A stretch of 64,000 bases of DNA from Chloroflexota bacterium (GTDB taxonomy: Bacteria > Chloroflexota > Anaerolineae > UBA1429), in contig JAAYAW010000046.1 of NCBI GenBank assembly GCA_012719135.1, forward strand, positions 17,585 to 81,584, read 5' to 3'. The number at the start of each line of letters is the position of its first letter. Position 1 is the first letter of the stretch. Position numbers and translations under genes: made by a program. A model generated the notes under the pieces. That model searched no databases and was not told where the DNA came from. It worked only from the letters and a program-made list of their open reading frames with translations. Shown in pieces: positions 25,502-32,062 of the stretch.

Positions 25502-26545
25502 CTACATGCCGATGCCGGCGATGGCCGTGCCACAGACCTCGCAACACCCCCCCCGCAGGCTGCGGAAGTGCAGAGCATACCCGCTCCGCGCGATGATTGT
25601 GGCCCCACACGCGGGGCATAGCGTATCCTCTCCCCCTTGCCCGGGGATGTTGCCTGTGTACACATAGTGCAGGCCCGCCTCCAACCCGATGTCGCGAGCC
25701 CTCAAGAGTGTCTCCACGGGCGTGGGCGGGCGATCGAGCAGGCGGTAGGTGGGGAGGAAGCGACTCACATGCCAGGGGGTGTCAGATCCGAGGGCCATCT
25801 GGATGAACATCGCGATGTCTCGCAACTCGCCATCGGAATCGTTCAGCCCCGGGATCACCAACGTGGTCACCTCTACCCAGACCCGGCGCTCCTTGAGACG
25901 GACGAGACTATCCAACACCGGCTGAAGTCGCGCCCCGCACTGCTTGCGGTAGAAAGCGTCTGTGAAGGCTTTCAGATCGATATTGGCGGCATCGACCAGC
26001 GGCGGGCCGTCCGACGTTGTCACCAGGTCCAGCATCTCGGACGTCATGTAGCCGTTGCTGACATAGATGTTGGCGAGATGATGCTCGTGAGCCAGACGGC
26101 ACACATCCAGGGAATACTCAAAGAACACCGTAGGTTCGGTATACGTGTAGGCAATGCTGGCGCTCCCTGTGCGTTCCGCCGCTGCGACCACCTGCTCCGG
26201 CTCCACGTATTGCCCTCGCCGAAGCCGGCCATCCTTCACACTCTGAGAGATATCCGCGTTCTGGCAAAAGGTACAGGAAAGGTTGCAGCCCTCGGTGGCG
26301 ATCGAGAGGGCGAGACTGCCCGGATGGAAGTGAAAGAGGGGCTTTTTCTCGATGGGATCGACGTCCTGGGCGACCAGCGTGCCATAGACCAGCGTGCATA
26401 GCTCGCCGCCTCGAACCTCACGGACTCCACACAGCCCGCGCTTGCCCTCGGATATCAGGCAGCGATGCGCACAGAGATCGCAACGCACCCGCTGGCCAGC
26501 GCTCAGCCCCTCTCCCTCTACGTGCCACAGTCGCGCCGGATACAT
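25502..26545 (-). CDS. amrS: AmmeMemoRadiSam system radical SAM enzyme AmrS
   Basis: A 347-residue radical SAM protein. The N-terminal CDLCAHRCLISEGKRGLCG is the AmrS zinc/cysteine motif; the [4Fe-4S] motif is CNLSCTFCQN, followed by YTYTEPTVFFEYSLDV and NIDLKAF. A C-terminal zinc-ribbon pair (CPACG and CEVCG) closes the protein. AmrS belongs to a three-component set with AMMECR1 and MEMO1 homologues, whose reaction is not settled; neither partner is in the window. GAGGAGG lies before ATG 26545. It follows a cupin gene on the same strand. Confidence 0.9.
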   Translation of the reverse strand: MYPARLWHVEGEGLSAGQRVRCDLCAHRCLISEGKRGLCGVREVRGGELCTLVYGTLVAQDVDPIEKKPLFHFHPGSLALSIATEGCNLSCTFCQNADISQSVKDGRLRRGQYVEPEQVVAAAERTGSASIAYTYTEPTVFFEYSLDVCRLAHEHHLANIYVSNGYMTSEMLDLVTTSDGPPLVDAANIDLKAFTDAFYRKQCGARLQPVLDSLVRLKERRVWVEVTTLVIPGLNDSDGELRDIAMFIQMALGSDTPWHVSRFLPTYRLLDRPPTPVETLLRARDIGLEAGLHYVYTGNIPGQGGEDTLCPACGATIIARSGYALHFRSLRGGCCEVCGTAIAGIGM

Positions 26546-26590
26546 CGCGACCTCCTCGCAGCCGACACCATCCGCACTGCCCCTGACGTG

Positions 26591-26932
26591 CTAGGCCTTG
26601 GGCGGATAGGGTATCACACACACGAAACGGAGCATGGCTTCGCCCGCGTTCAAGAACTGGTGCTCTTCGCCGGGCTCGACATAGACACAGGAGCCCGGCT
26701 CGATCGAAACCGATCCGGACGCATGCCGGACGGTACCCTTACCCTCCAACACCACGACCTCATGCTCCCAAGTATGGGTGTGGTACTCGGTGGAACGCCC
26801 CGGATCAATCTCTATGATGCGGGAGACATAGTTCGGCGCGCCCACGTTTTGCCCGATGGCCCAGCGGATGCGCACGCCGGGAGTCCCCTCAACCGGCTCT
26901 GCGGGGACATCGAGGTAAGAAAAAGCCTTCAT
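26591..26932 (-). CDS. Cupin-domain protein
   Basis: A 113-residue single-domain cupin. Motif 1 is seen as RSTEYHTHTWEHEVVVLEGKG with His, His and Glu metal ligands, and motif 2 as EPGSCVYVEPGEEHQFLNAG with the fourth ligand His. Small cupins of this kind bind a metal and act as dioxygenases, isomerases or sensors; nothing here decides which. Its Shine-Dalgarno AAGGAGT lies inside the last codons of the endonuclease IV gene, so the two are coupled. Confidence 0.82.
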   Translation of the reverse strand: MKAFSYLDVPAEPVEGTPGVRIRWAIGQNVGAPNYVSRIIEIDPGRSTEYHTHTWEHEVVVLEGKGTVRHASGSVSIEPGSCVYVEPGEEHQFLNAGEAMLRFVCVIPYPPKA

Positions 26933-26935
26933 CGG

Positions 26936-27889
26936 TTACTCCTTATGATCGGAATCGGCGTGCATCGCCACAAGATCGCGCAGGAATGCCAGATTGCGGA
27001 CGTCTTCATGAAGATCATCGCTCTTGGGGGTCTCCAGGATCATGGGCACGTGTACGAGCCGCTCGTCGTTCACGAGCCGGTAGAACGCATCCGCACCGAT
27101 CAATCCCTCCCCGAGCTGCTCATGCCGATCACCCCGGCTGCCAAGTTCCTTTTTCGAGTCGTTGAGATGGAGAGCTCCCAAGCGCGCGATGTCCAGATAG
27201 GCGTCGAACTCGGACCAGAAAGAACGATACGAGGCCCGGTCGGCAAGCGCATAGCCTGCGCCGTACAAGTGGGCCGTATCGAGGCACACACCCAGGCGCG
27301 ATCCTCCGCCAGCGTTCTCGATCAGCCAGGCGAGATGATCCAGGCGATAGCCCAGGTGTGTGCCCGCCCCGGAGGTTGTCTCCAGGAGGATACGAACCGC
27401 GCCGGTGTCGGAATTCGACAAAAGCCGCTCCAGCGCTGCCGCCACCCGTTCCAGGCCGCGCTTTTCTCCCGAGCCGGTGTGAGCCCCCGGGTGGATCACA
27501 TACCCATCGAGCCCCAGCCGCGCCGCACGCGACAGCTCCTCAGCCGCCAGGGCCAGAGAGCGCTCCCAGAGTGCCTGATCGGGCGAGGCCAGGTTGATGA
27601 GGTACGATGCATGGGCGATCACCGGATCGATCCCCGTCTCTCCACGGACGGTGCGAAACTGCTCGACCTGCTCATCACCCAGGCGCGGCCCGCCCCAGCG
27701 GCTGGGCGACCGGGTGAACATCTGGATGGTCTCGCAGCCAATGCGATGCCCGGCACGCAGTGCGTTGGCCAGCGCCCCGGCGATGGACATGTGGGCCCCG
27801 AAACGGGGCCCCCGCCCCAGGTGGGAGGTGGGCCCATGGCGAAGGCCCTGGGAACAACCTGGTGAACGCGGCGCGGAACAATCGCTCAT
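26936..27889 (-). CDS. nfo: Deoxyribonuclease IV (AP endonuclease)
   Basis: A TIM-barrel AP endonuclease that cuts 5' of abasic sites. Visible zinc-site motifs are FGAHMSIAGALANAL, YVIHPGAHTG, VCLDTAHLYGAGY, LHLNDSKKELGSRGDRHEQLGEG and PMILETPKSDD. The frame gives 317 residues from ATG 27889, about 35 more than usual; the true start may lie closer to FGAHMSI, but no good ribosome-binding site is evident there. It is followed by the cupin and amrS genes on the same strand. Confidence 0.9.
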   Translation of the reverse strand: MSDCSAPRSPGCSQGLRHGPTSHLGRGPRFGAHMSIAGALANALRAGHRIGCETIQMFTRSPSRWGGPRLGDEQVEQFRTVRGETGIDPVIAHASYLINLASPDQALWERSLALAAEELSRAARLGLDGYVIHPGAHTGSGEKRGLERVAAALERLLSNSDTGAVRILLETTSGAGTHLGYRLDHLAWLIENAGGGSRLGVCLDTAHLYGAGYALADRASYRSFWSEFDAYLDIARLGALHLNDSKKELGSRGDRHEQLGEGLIGADAFYRLVNDERLVHVPMILETPKSDDLHEDVRNLAFLRDLVAMHADSDHKE

Positions 27890-28045
27890 GGCTGCATTCT
27901 AGAGGAGGCGGAGAGGGGCGTCAACGCCGGTGCCGCGCGATGCCGACCCCATACCCGCAACCGGCGATCAGGAACGGCCATCAGAGTTCGAGCTTGACGG
28001 GGCCCGGAGGCACAGCGGCGACCCTCTCTTGGCAAAAGTCACACA

Positions 28046-28085
28046 AAGGCCTGCCGGGAGCCGCGGCGCCGACTCGGCAGGCCTT
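28046..28085 (-). terminator. Terminator-like hairpin after the APH-fold kinase gene
   Basis: AAGGCCTGCCG and CGGCAGGCCTT form an 11-pair perfect stem with an 18-base loop, 52 bases past the stop of the minus-strand kinase gene. On the minus strand the stem is followed by TTGTGTG, a weak T run. The rest of the 27890-28137 gap shows nothing I recognise. Confidence 0.5.
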
Positions 28086-28137
28086 CGGAACGCACCGAGC
28101 ACTCTGCGGCGCATTGAGCCGGCGGGCGCGCCGACCA

Positions 28138-29226
28138 TCACACGTGGCTCCGTCCTAGCAGCTCCTCGCACCCGAGCTCCTCGTACGCCGACATCACCGT
28201 CGCCACAGCGGGGAGGTTGGGTGCCCAGCCCCAGAGGGTGCACTGCCAGACTGGGATAAAGACGGACACCAGGATCACCGAGAGGCGATAATCATCAAAG
28301 CAGTCATCCCAGGAGTAGCCCGTGACGCCATGGCCGAGCAACGCGGCGTGGTAACGACGCAACAGGGTCGATTCCAGGCCTCGGCGCACCTCCGGCTCCC
28401 ACCGTGCGATCAAAAAGGCGAGGTCGGTGCCGCCGATCGTGGGATGCCAGAACTGCCAGTCTAGCATGTGGGCCGCACGTGGCGAGCCGGCGTCCGAGCC
28501 CGCCAGCGGGAACAGGTAGTTGCCCAAATGGGCGTCGCCGTGAGCCAGGGTCAAGTTGCGGCCGGTGGCGTGGCGCCCGTACAGGCCCGGCAGGCCGTCC
28601 AGCACCCGCTCATAGTTGCGACGCCAGCGGGCGGGCAAGGCGTCGCCGCAGCGGTCAAAAAAGGTAGCCGTAGCCGAACGGGCATTCGCGACGTCGCGCC
28701 GGCGCTCCTCCAGAGAGGGTAGCCGCCCGATATCTCTCCCCAATCGCGGCGAGTCCCACCAGGCGGCGTGCAGCGCGGCCAGGGCGTCCACGGCCAGCCT
28801 ACCGACCCTTTCATCTGGCTGGGACTGTGCCTCGTGACTCTCTGAGATATCGGCCAACAACAGATGCGCCGCTCCGGTGGTGGCATCGAAGGACGCGTCG
28901 TAACAGGGAATCGGCAGGTGAGCGCCAGGGCCGCCCTCCATGGCGGGCGCGAGCATCGTGTAGAACCGGTGCTCCTTAGCGGCAAACTCCGAGGGGCTCG
29001 CCGAACCCGACGTGACCTTCAGAAACAGCCGCCGTGGCGCCTGCGCTGGCGGATCGCCGCGATACTCTACAGCCAGATGCCAGACAGTGCTGGCGAAGGT
29101 GCCGGCGCCCTGGCCCGGCCTGACAGCATCGACCGACACATCGCCTCCGATGATTCTCCGGTCTCGCAACAGGCGCGTGAGCCATGCGGGCTCGACTTCT
29201 TCGGCACTGGCTATCGTGCGATCCAT
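28138..29226 (-). CDS. Aminoglycoside-phosphotransferase-fold small-molecule kinase
   Basis: A 362-residue kinase-like protein of the APH/ecdysteroid-kinase group. The catalytic loop is LAHGDAHLGNYLF (HGDxHxxN) and the metal-binding Asp lies in MLDWQFWHPT, near PTIGGTDLAFLIARW. The N-terminal lobe has RRLFLKVT with the ATP-binding Lys. Such enzymes phosphorylate hydroxyl groups of small molecules or act in CoA-ester metabolism; the substrate is not evident. I start at ATG 29226, five bases after GGAGG, not at 29379 where the extension looks non-coding. Confidence 0.8.
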   Translation of the reverse strand: MDRTIASAEEVEPAWLTRLLRDRRIIGGDVSVDAVRPGQGAGTFASTVWHLAVEYRGDPPAQAPRRLFLKVTSGSASPSEFAAKEHRFYTMLAPAMEGGPGAHLPIPCYDASFDATTGAAHLLLADISESHEAQSQPDERVGRLAVDALAALHAAWWDSPRLGRDIGRLPSLEERRRDVANARSATATFFDRCGDALPARWRRNYERVLDGLPGLYGRHATGRNLTLAHGDAHLGNYLFPLAGSDAGSPRAAHMLDWQFWHPTIGGTDLAFLIARWEPEVRRGLESTLLRRYHAALLGHGVTGYSWDDCFDDYRLSVILVSVFIPVWQCTLWGWAPNLPAVATVMSAYEELGCEELLGRSHV

Positions 29227-29516
29227 CGTTCCTCCAAAGTGAACCTCCCGTGCGTCGGCCAGCCGATCGCCGCGGTCGCGTCGCCAGCGCTGTGCAGCCC
29301 AGGCAGGCTTCCCGGTGCGAGACGGCCACGGTAGCGTGATGGGATCCGGCCAAACGAAGCGGCCACCAGGATGCGGCACAGGCGAACCGCTCTACCAGCC
29401 GAAGACGCTGGCCAGAGAGGGACCGCCAGAACCAATCCCCCCACAACGCCTGTATCTGCGGCGCCAACGACCACGCCAGCATACAACAGTTCCGATTCGA
29501 TCACCAACAACGTAGA

Positions 29517-29546
29517 GAGGCCCCCTTCCTCCTGGAAGGGGGCCTC
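29517..29546. terminator. Strong palindromic hairpin
   Basis: GAGGCCCCCTTCC and GGAAGGGGGCCTC form 13 perfect pairs around a TCCT loop. No T tract follows on either strand, so it may be a boundary element rather than an intrinsic terminator. It lies between the trxA operon and the kinase gene, both on the minus strand. Confidence 0.5.
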
Positions 29547-29611
29547 CGCTGACCGCAGAGCAGCACTACAGACTACTGATCGTCTGTTCCGACCTCGGTC
29601 GCGTCCTCATC

Positions 29612-29628
29612 GCGGGCCGACGGCCCGC
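29612..29628 (-). terminator. Hairpin at the end of the trxA operon
   Basis: GCGGGCC-GAC-GGCCCGC, a 7-pair stem with a 3-base loop, 13 bases after the stop codon of the 35-residue gene on the minus strand. No clear T run. Confidence 0.35.
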
Positions 29629-29641
29629 AGGCGGCGCTCAT

Positions 29642-29749
29642 TCAGGTGGGCACGCCGAGCTTGGGCAGTACCACGCGCATCAGCACGATCCAGAGCAACA
29701 ACAGGGCTGGCAACGCCAAATCCCTGATCGGAATCCCCAGCAGCGCCAT
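29642..29749 (-). CDS. Small membrane protein, 35 residues
   Basis: An ATG at 29749 opens a 36-codon frame. After MALLGIPIRD comes one hydrophobic segment (LALPALLLLWIVLMRVVL) and the frame ends PKLGVPT. GGAGG lies about 11 bases before the ATG, and the start is 30 bases after the regulator gene on the same strand. It would be the last gene of the trxA-fmdB-csoR operon. A single membrane helix with a short positively charged tail is all that can be said; I do not recognise a family. Confidence 0.55.
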   Translation of the reverse strand: MALLGIPIRDLALPALLLLWIVLMRVVLPKLGVPT

Positions 29750-29779
29750 CTATCGATTAACCTCCACGCGTGCTGACCC

Positions 29780-30040
29780 TCAGGCCCGCATGATGAAATC
29801 CACCAGATCGTTCAGGGCCATATCATCAGAGACACAGTCGGGACGGTTGAGGCAACCCTGAAGATAGCCGCGCACCAGCTCTCGACTCACGTTCTGCGTG
29901 GCGACACGCACCGAAGCAAGCTGGTTGAGCACCTCGCGGCAATCGCGTTCTTCCTCAATCATGCGCTGGATGCCCCGCGCCTGGCCCTCGATCCTTCGGA
30001 GGCGCGCGAGCAAATCCTGACGAGCTTCAGCCGTTAACAT
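29780..30040 (-). CDS. CsoR/FrmR-family regulator, CstR-like ligand set
   Basis: An 86-residue all-helical repressor of the DUF156 family (RLRRIEGQARGIQRMIEEERDC at the start of the core). In copper sensors the ligands are Cys-His-Cys; here the equivalents are Cys34, Tyr59 and Cys63, so the copper-binding His is missing while the two Cys keep the 29-residue spacing. That pattern is closer to persulfide-sensing CstR. A further Cys69 is present. Start at ATG 30040; ATG 30061 is possible. A candidate operator lies over the trxA promoter upstream, suggesting autoregulation. Confidence 0.85.
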   Translation of the reverse strand: MLTAEARQDLLARLRRIEGQARGIQRMIEEERDCREVLNQLASVRVATQNVSRELVRGYLQGCLNRPDCVSDDMALNDLVDFIMRA

Positions 30041-30115
30041 TGTACCCACGTTCACCTGCATCTGTAGGGGGCCAACTGGCCCCACGCCGAGGCCTTAGCC
30101 TCGACGAGGAAAGCC

Positions 30116-30313
30116 TCAACCACCCGAAGGGGCACAGCCACCAGCTGACGCCGCAGAGCCCGATCGGCTGTAAGCGCCGAGCCTCGAGACGACACGTTTG
30201 CTTTCGGTGCTGCCACACTTCGGGCAGGCTTCCGTCGCCGAGCTGAACAGCGACCGAACGTACTGCTCGAACAGATGCCCACACTGCTGGCAGCGATACT
30301 CGTAGAACGGCAT
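30116..30313 (-). CDS. FmdB-type zinc-ribbon protein
   Basis: A 65-residue protein. It opens with MPFYEYRCQQCGHLFEQ and holds two CxxC pairs (CQQC and CPKC), forming the FmdB/CxxC regulatory zinc ribbon. The C-terminal third is Ser/Gly/Ala-rich. Proteins of this family are common and of unknown role, though one was tied to expression of formamidase/amidase genes. GAGGTGAG precedes ATG 30313. It lies between trxA and the CsoR-type regulator on the same strand. Confidence 0.85.
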   Translation of the reverse strand: MPFYEYRCQQCGHLFEQYVRSLFSSATEACPKCGSTESKRVVSRLGAYSRSGSAASAGGCAPSGG

Positions 30314-30373
30314 GCACTCACCTCACGATACGGAAATGGTTAATACCCCCGATCAGCCGGCCAAGAGGAAACG

Positions 30374-30715
30374 TTATGCCTTGACCTTGGCCAGAATCGA
30401 CTCTATCTTGCCCTTGAGCTCTTCCTTCGGGCGCACACCGACGAGCCGCTCTTGCTCTTCGCCATTGAGGTAGAGCACCATGGTCGGGATTCCGCGGATT
30501 CCCAGGCTTCCTGGCGTGCGCGGGTTGTCATCCGTGTTCACCTTGGCCACCACAAACCGCCCGGCATACTCGTCGGCCAGCTGCTCAATGACCGGGGCGA
30601 TCATCCGGCAGGGGCCACACCAGGGGGCCCAGAAGTCGACCAAGACGGGCTTGTCGCTCTGAAGAACGTCCTGCTGATAGGTGGCGTCGCTCACGTACAA
30701 AATGTTGTCGCTCAT
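30374..30715 (-). CDS. trxA: Thioredoxin
   Basis: A 113-residue thioredoxin with the active site FWAPWCGPCRMIAPVIEQL, the cis-proline region IRGIPTMVLYLNGEE and the C-terminal Gly region. It reduces protein disulfides in the cytoplasm. It is the first gene of a short operon with an FmdB zinc ribbon, a CsoR/CstR-type regulator and a small membrane protein. A consensus promoter with an overlapping inverted repeat lies upstream, so this thioredoxin is probably inducible by sulfur or metal stress rather than constitutive. Confidence 0.93.
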   Translation of the reverse strand: MSDNILYVSDATYQQDVLQSDKPVLVDFWAPWCGPCRMIAPVIEQLADEYAGRFVVAKVNTDDNPRTPGSLGIRGIPTMVLYLNGEEQERLVGVRPKEELKGKIESILAKVKA

Positions 30716-30767
30716 GGGTTAACCTTCCAAACTCCAGATTCCCTCACAGAAGGGCCATGTGATACCA

Positions 30768-30782
30768 TACCCCCCTAGGGTA
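30768..30782 (-). promoter_or_regulatory. Candidate CsoR/CstR-type operator
   Basis: Read on the minus strand: TACCC-TAGGG-GGGTA, an inverted repeat TACCC...GGGTA with a G/C-rich centre, as bound by CsoR-family repressors. It begins 5 bases after the -10 box of the trxA promoter and covers the predicted transcription start near 30781. The regulator itself is the third gene of this operon. Confidence 0.65.
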
Positions 30783-30787
30783 ACTAC

Positions 30788-30816
30788 AGTATACGGCACT
30801 TTGCCCTGCCTGTCAA
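30788..30816 (-). promoter_or_regulatory. Consensus promoter of the trxA operon
   Basis: On the minus strand: TTGACA (30811-30816), exactly 17 bases, TATACT (30788-30793). Such a near-perfect promoter is expected to be strong unless repressed, in keeping with the adjoining operator. Confidence 0.8.
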
Positions 30817-30924
30817 GATCCTGGACGCTATGTGCATCAGAGTCCTACCGGTCGTTCTTTTAGCATGTCGCGGCACCGTAAGCGGTGAGCCAGCCGATAC
30901 GAGCACACGGAACAGGAGAGAGAG

Positions 30925-31695
30925 ATGTTCACCATGGACGCGTTCAGCCTGCGGGGTCGTAATGCCTTTGTTAGCGGTGCGGGCAGCGGTATCGGCCAAG
31001 GGATCGCCCTGGGGCTGGCCCAGGCCGGCGCGCGCGTCGCCTGCTTTGACTGCGATGCCAAAGGGTGCCAGGCAACAGCGGACGAGATCCAGCAGAATGG
31101 CGGCGATTCGCTGGCACTCACCGGCGACGTGACCGTCGCCTCCGACCTGACGGAAGCGATCGATGCCGTTGCGCGGGGCTGGCTCACGCTGGACATCGCC
31201 GTCAACTGCGCAGGCATTGCGAACGCCCGCGCCGCCGAGGAGATGCCCGAAGACGTGTGGCGCAGGACGATCGATGTGGATCTCACGGGAGTGTTCCTCT
31301 CCTGCCAGGCGGAGGCACGCGTCATGTTGCTACAGAGGAGCGGATCTATCATCAATATCGCATCCATGTCCGGCATGATCGTCAATCGCGGATTGCTCCA
31401 GGCCCACTACAACAGCGCCAAGGCAGCCGTCATACACCTGACCAGGAGCCTGGCCATGGAGTGGGCCGATCGAGGCATCCGCGTGAACGCCATCAGCCCG
31501 GGCTACACGCTCACGCCCATGAACCAGAGAGCAGAGGTGTCTGAACAACTCGTCGCCTTTGCGGCCGACACACCCCTCGCCCGGATCGCGACAGTGGATG
31601 AGATGGTAGGGCCCGCCATCTTTCTCGCCGGTCAGGCGTCAACCTTTTGCACTGGCCTGAACCTGGTCGTCGACGGTGGGTTCACCTGCTGGTAG
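30925..31695 (+). CDS. Short-chain dehydrogenase/reductase
   Basis: A 256-residue classical SDR. The NAD(P)-binding GAGSGIGQGIALGL is followed by the acidic end of strand two at CFDCD, suggesting NAD preference. NCAGIAN is the NNAG-type motif, catalytic Ser lies in INIASMSGMIVNRG, and the YxxxK motif reads HYNSAKAAVIHL. VNAISPGYTLTPM and LVVDGGFTCW are typical C-terminal landmarks. It resembles sugar or polyol dehydrogenases such as the sorbitol/xylitol type, but the substrate is open. It is divergent from trxA. Confidence 0.88.
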   Translation: MFTMDAFSLRGRNAFVSGAGSGIGQGIALGLAQAGARVACFDCDAKGCQATADEIQQNGGDSLALTGDVTVASDLTEAIDAVARGWLTLDIAVNCAGIANARAAEEMPEDVWRRTIDVDLTGVFLSCQAEARVMLLQRSGSIINIASMSGMIVNRGLLQAHYNSAKAAVIHLTRSLAMEWADRGIRVNAISPGYTLTPMNQRAEVSEQLVAFAADTPLARIATVDEMVGPAIFLAGQASTFCTGLNLVVDGGFTCW

Positions 31696-31735
31696 TGGGT
31701 CGAGATCATCACCGTGGCGCGCTCCCGACCGGTGA

Positions 31736-31764
31736 TTGACGCTGCCCTCCCACTATGCTAATAT
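31736..31764 (+). promoter_or_regulatory. Promoter of the tRNA gene
   Basis: TTGACG (31736-31741), 17-base spacer, TAATAT (31759-31764), about 60 bases before the mature tRNA end. Confidence 0.7.
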
Positions 31765-31826
31765 CCAAGCCGTTCCTCTCCGGCGGAGCGTACGAGCCAC
31801 GGAGAGGAGCCAAAGGCCGCGAGACG

Positions 31827-31898
31827 GGGCCCATAGCTCAGCGGCAGAGCGACTGGCTCATAACCGGTTGGTCCCTGGTTCGAATCCAGGTGGGCCCA
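31827..31898 (+). tRNA. tRNA with CAU anticodon (Ile2 or elongator Met)
   Basis: A full cloverleaf can be drawn: acceptor GGGCCCA/TGGGCCC, D arm GCTC/GAGC with a short loop, anticodon arm ACTGG-CTCATAA-CCGGT, variable TGGTC, T arm CCTGG-TTCGAAT-CCAGG, discriminator A. The CCA end is not encoded (ACC then T). The anticodon stem lacks the three G-C pairs of initiator tRNA. The G-rich acceptor and the TTGGTC-CTGGTTC stretch resemble tRNA-Ile2, whose C34 is changed to lysidine, but elongator Met cannot be excluded by eye. Confidence 0.9.
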
Positions 31899-31954
31899 CC
31901 TCATGCTCGCTTCCGATCTGTGACAGGGCATCCTCAGTTGCCAGGTCACAGCGC

Positions 31955-31985
31955 ACGGCCGCCCCGTGTTGGGCGCGCCGTTTTT
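31955..31985 (+). terminator. Terminator after the tRNA gene
   Basis: ACGGC-CGCCC pairs with GGGCG-C-GCCGT (10 pairs, one bulged C), followed by a run of five T. It separates the tRNA transcript from ftsH. Confidence 0.7.
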
Positions 31986-32062
31986 CTGTTCGCCCGATCG
32001 GTGGTAGAATCTATTATGGTAAATGCTGACACACCGATCGCCTGTGGAGGACCTTCAGGCCC

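Larger units (their letters stand above)
29227..29641. other. Intergenic stretch with two hairpins, no gene seen
   Basis: About 415 bases between the APH-fold kinase start and the 35-residue small gene. I find no convincing coding frame. It contains a very strong 13-pair hairpin at 29517-29546 and a 7-pair hairpin at 29612-29628, both likely transcription ends or boundaries. Confidence 0.5.

Noticed and set aside
26465..27865. A 466-codon open frame on the plus strand
   Set aside because: It lies opposite endonuclease IV and the cupin gene, both with clear family motifs. High GC content keeps the antisense frame open; it has no recognisable domain or start signal.
29012..29510. Open frames upstream of the APH-fold kinase
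   Set aside because: Several overlapping frames exist on the minus strand but none shows a domain or start signal; the kinase start at 29226 has a good ribosome-binding site.
31827..31898. Initiator tRNA-fMet
   Set aside because: The anticodon stem is ACTGG/CCGGT, without the three G-C pairs next to the loop, and the first acceptor pair is a normal G-C pair.
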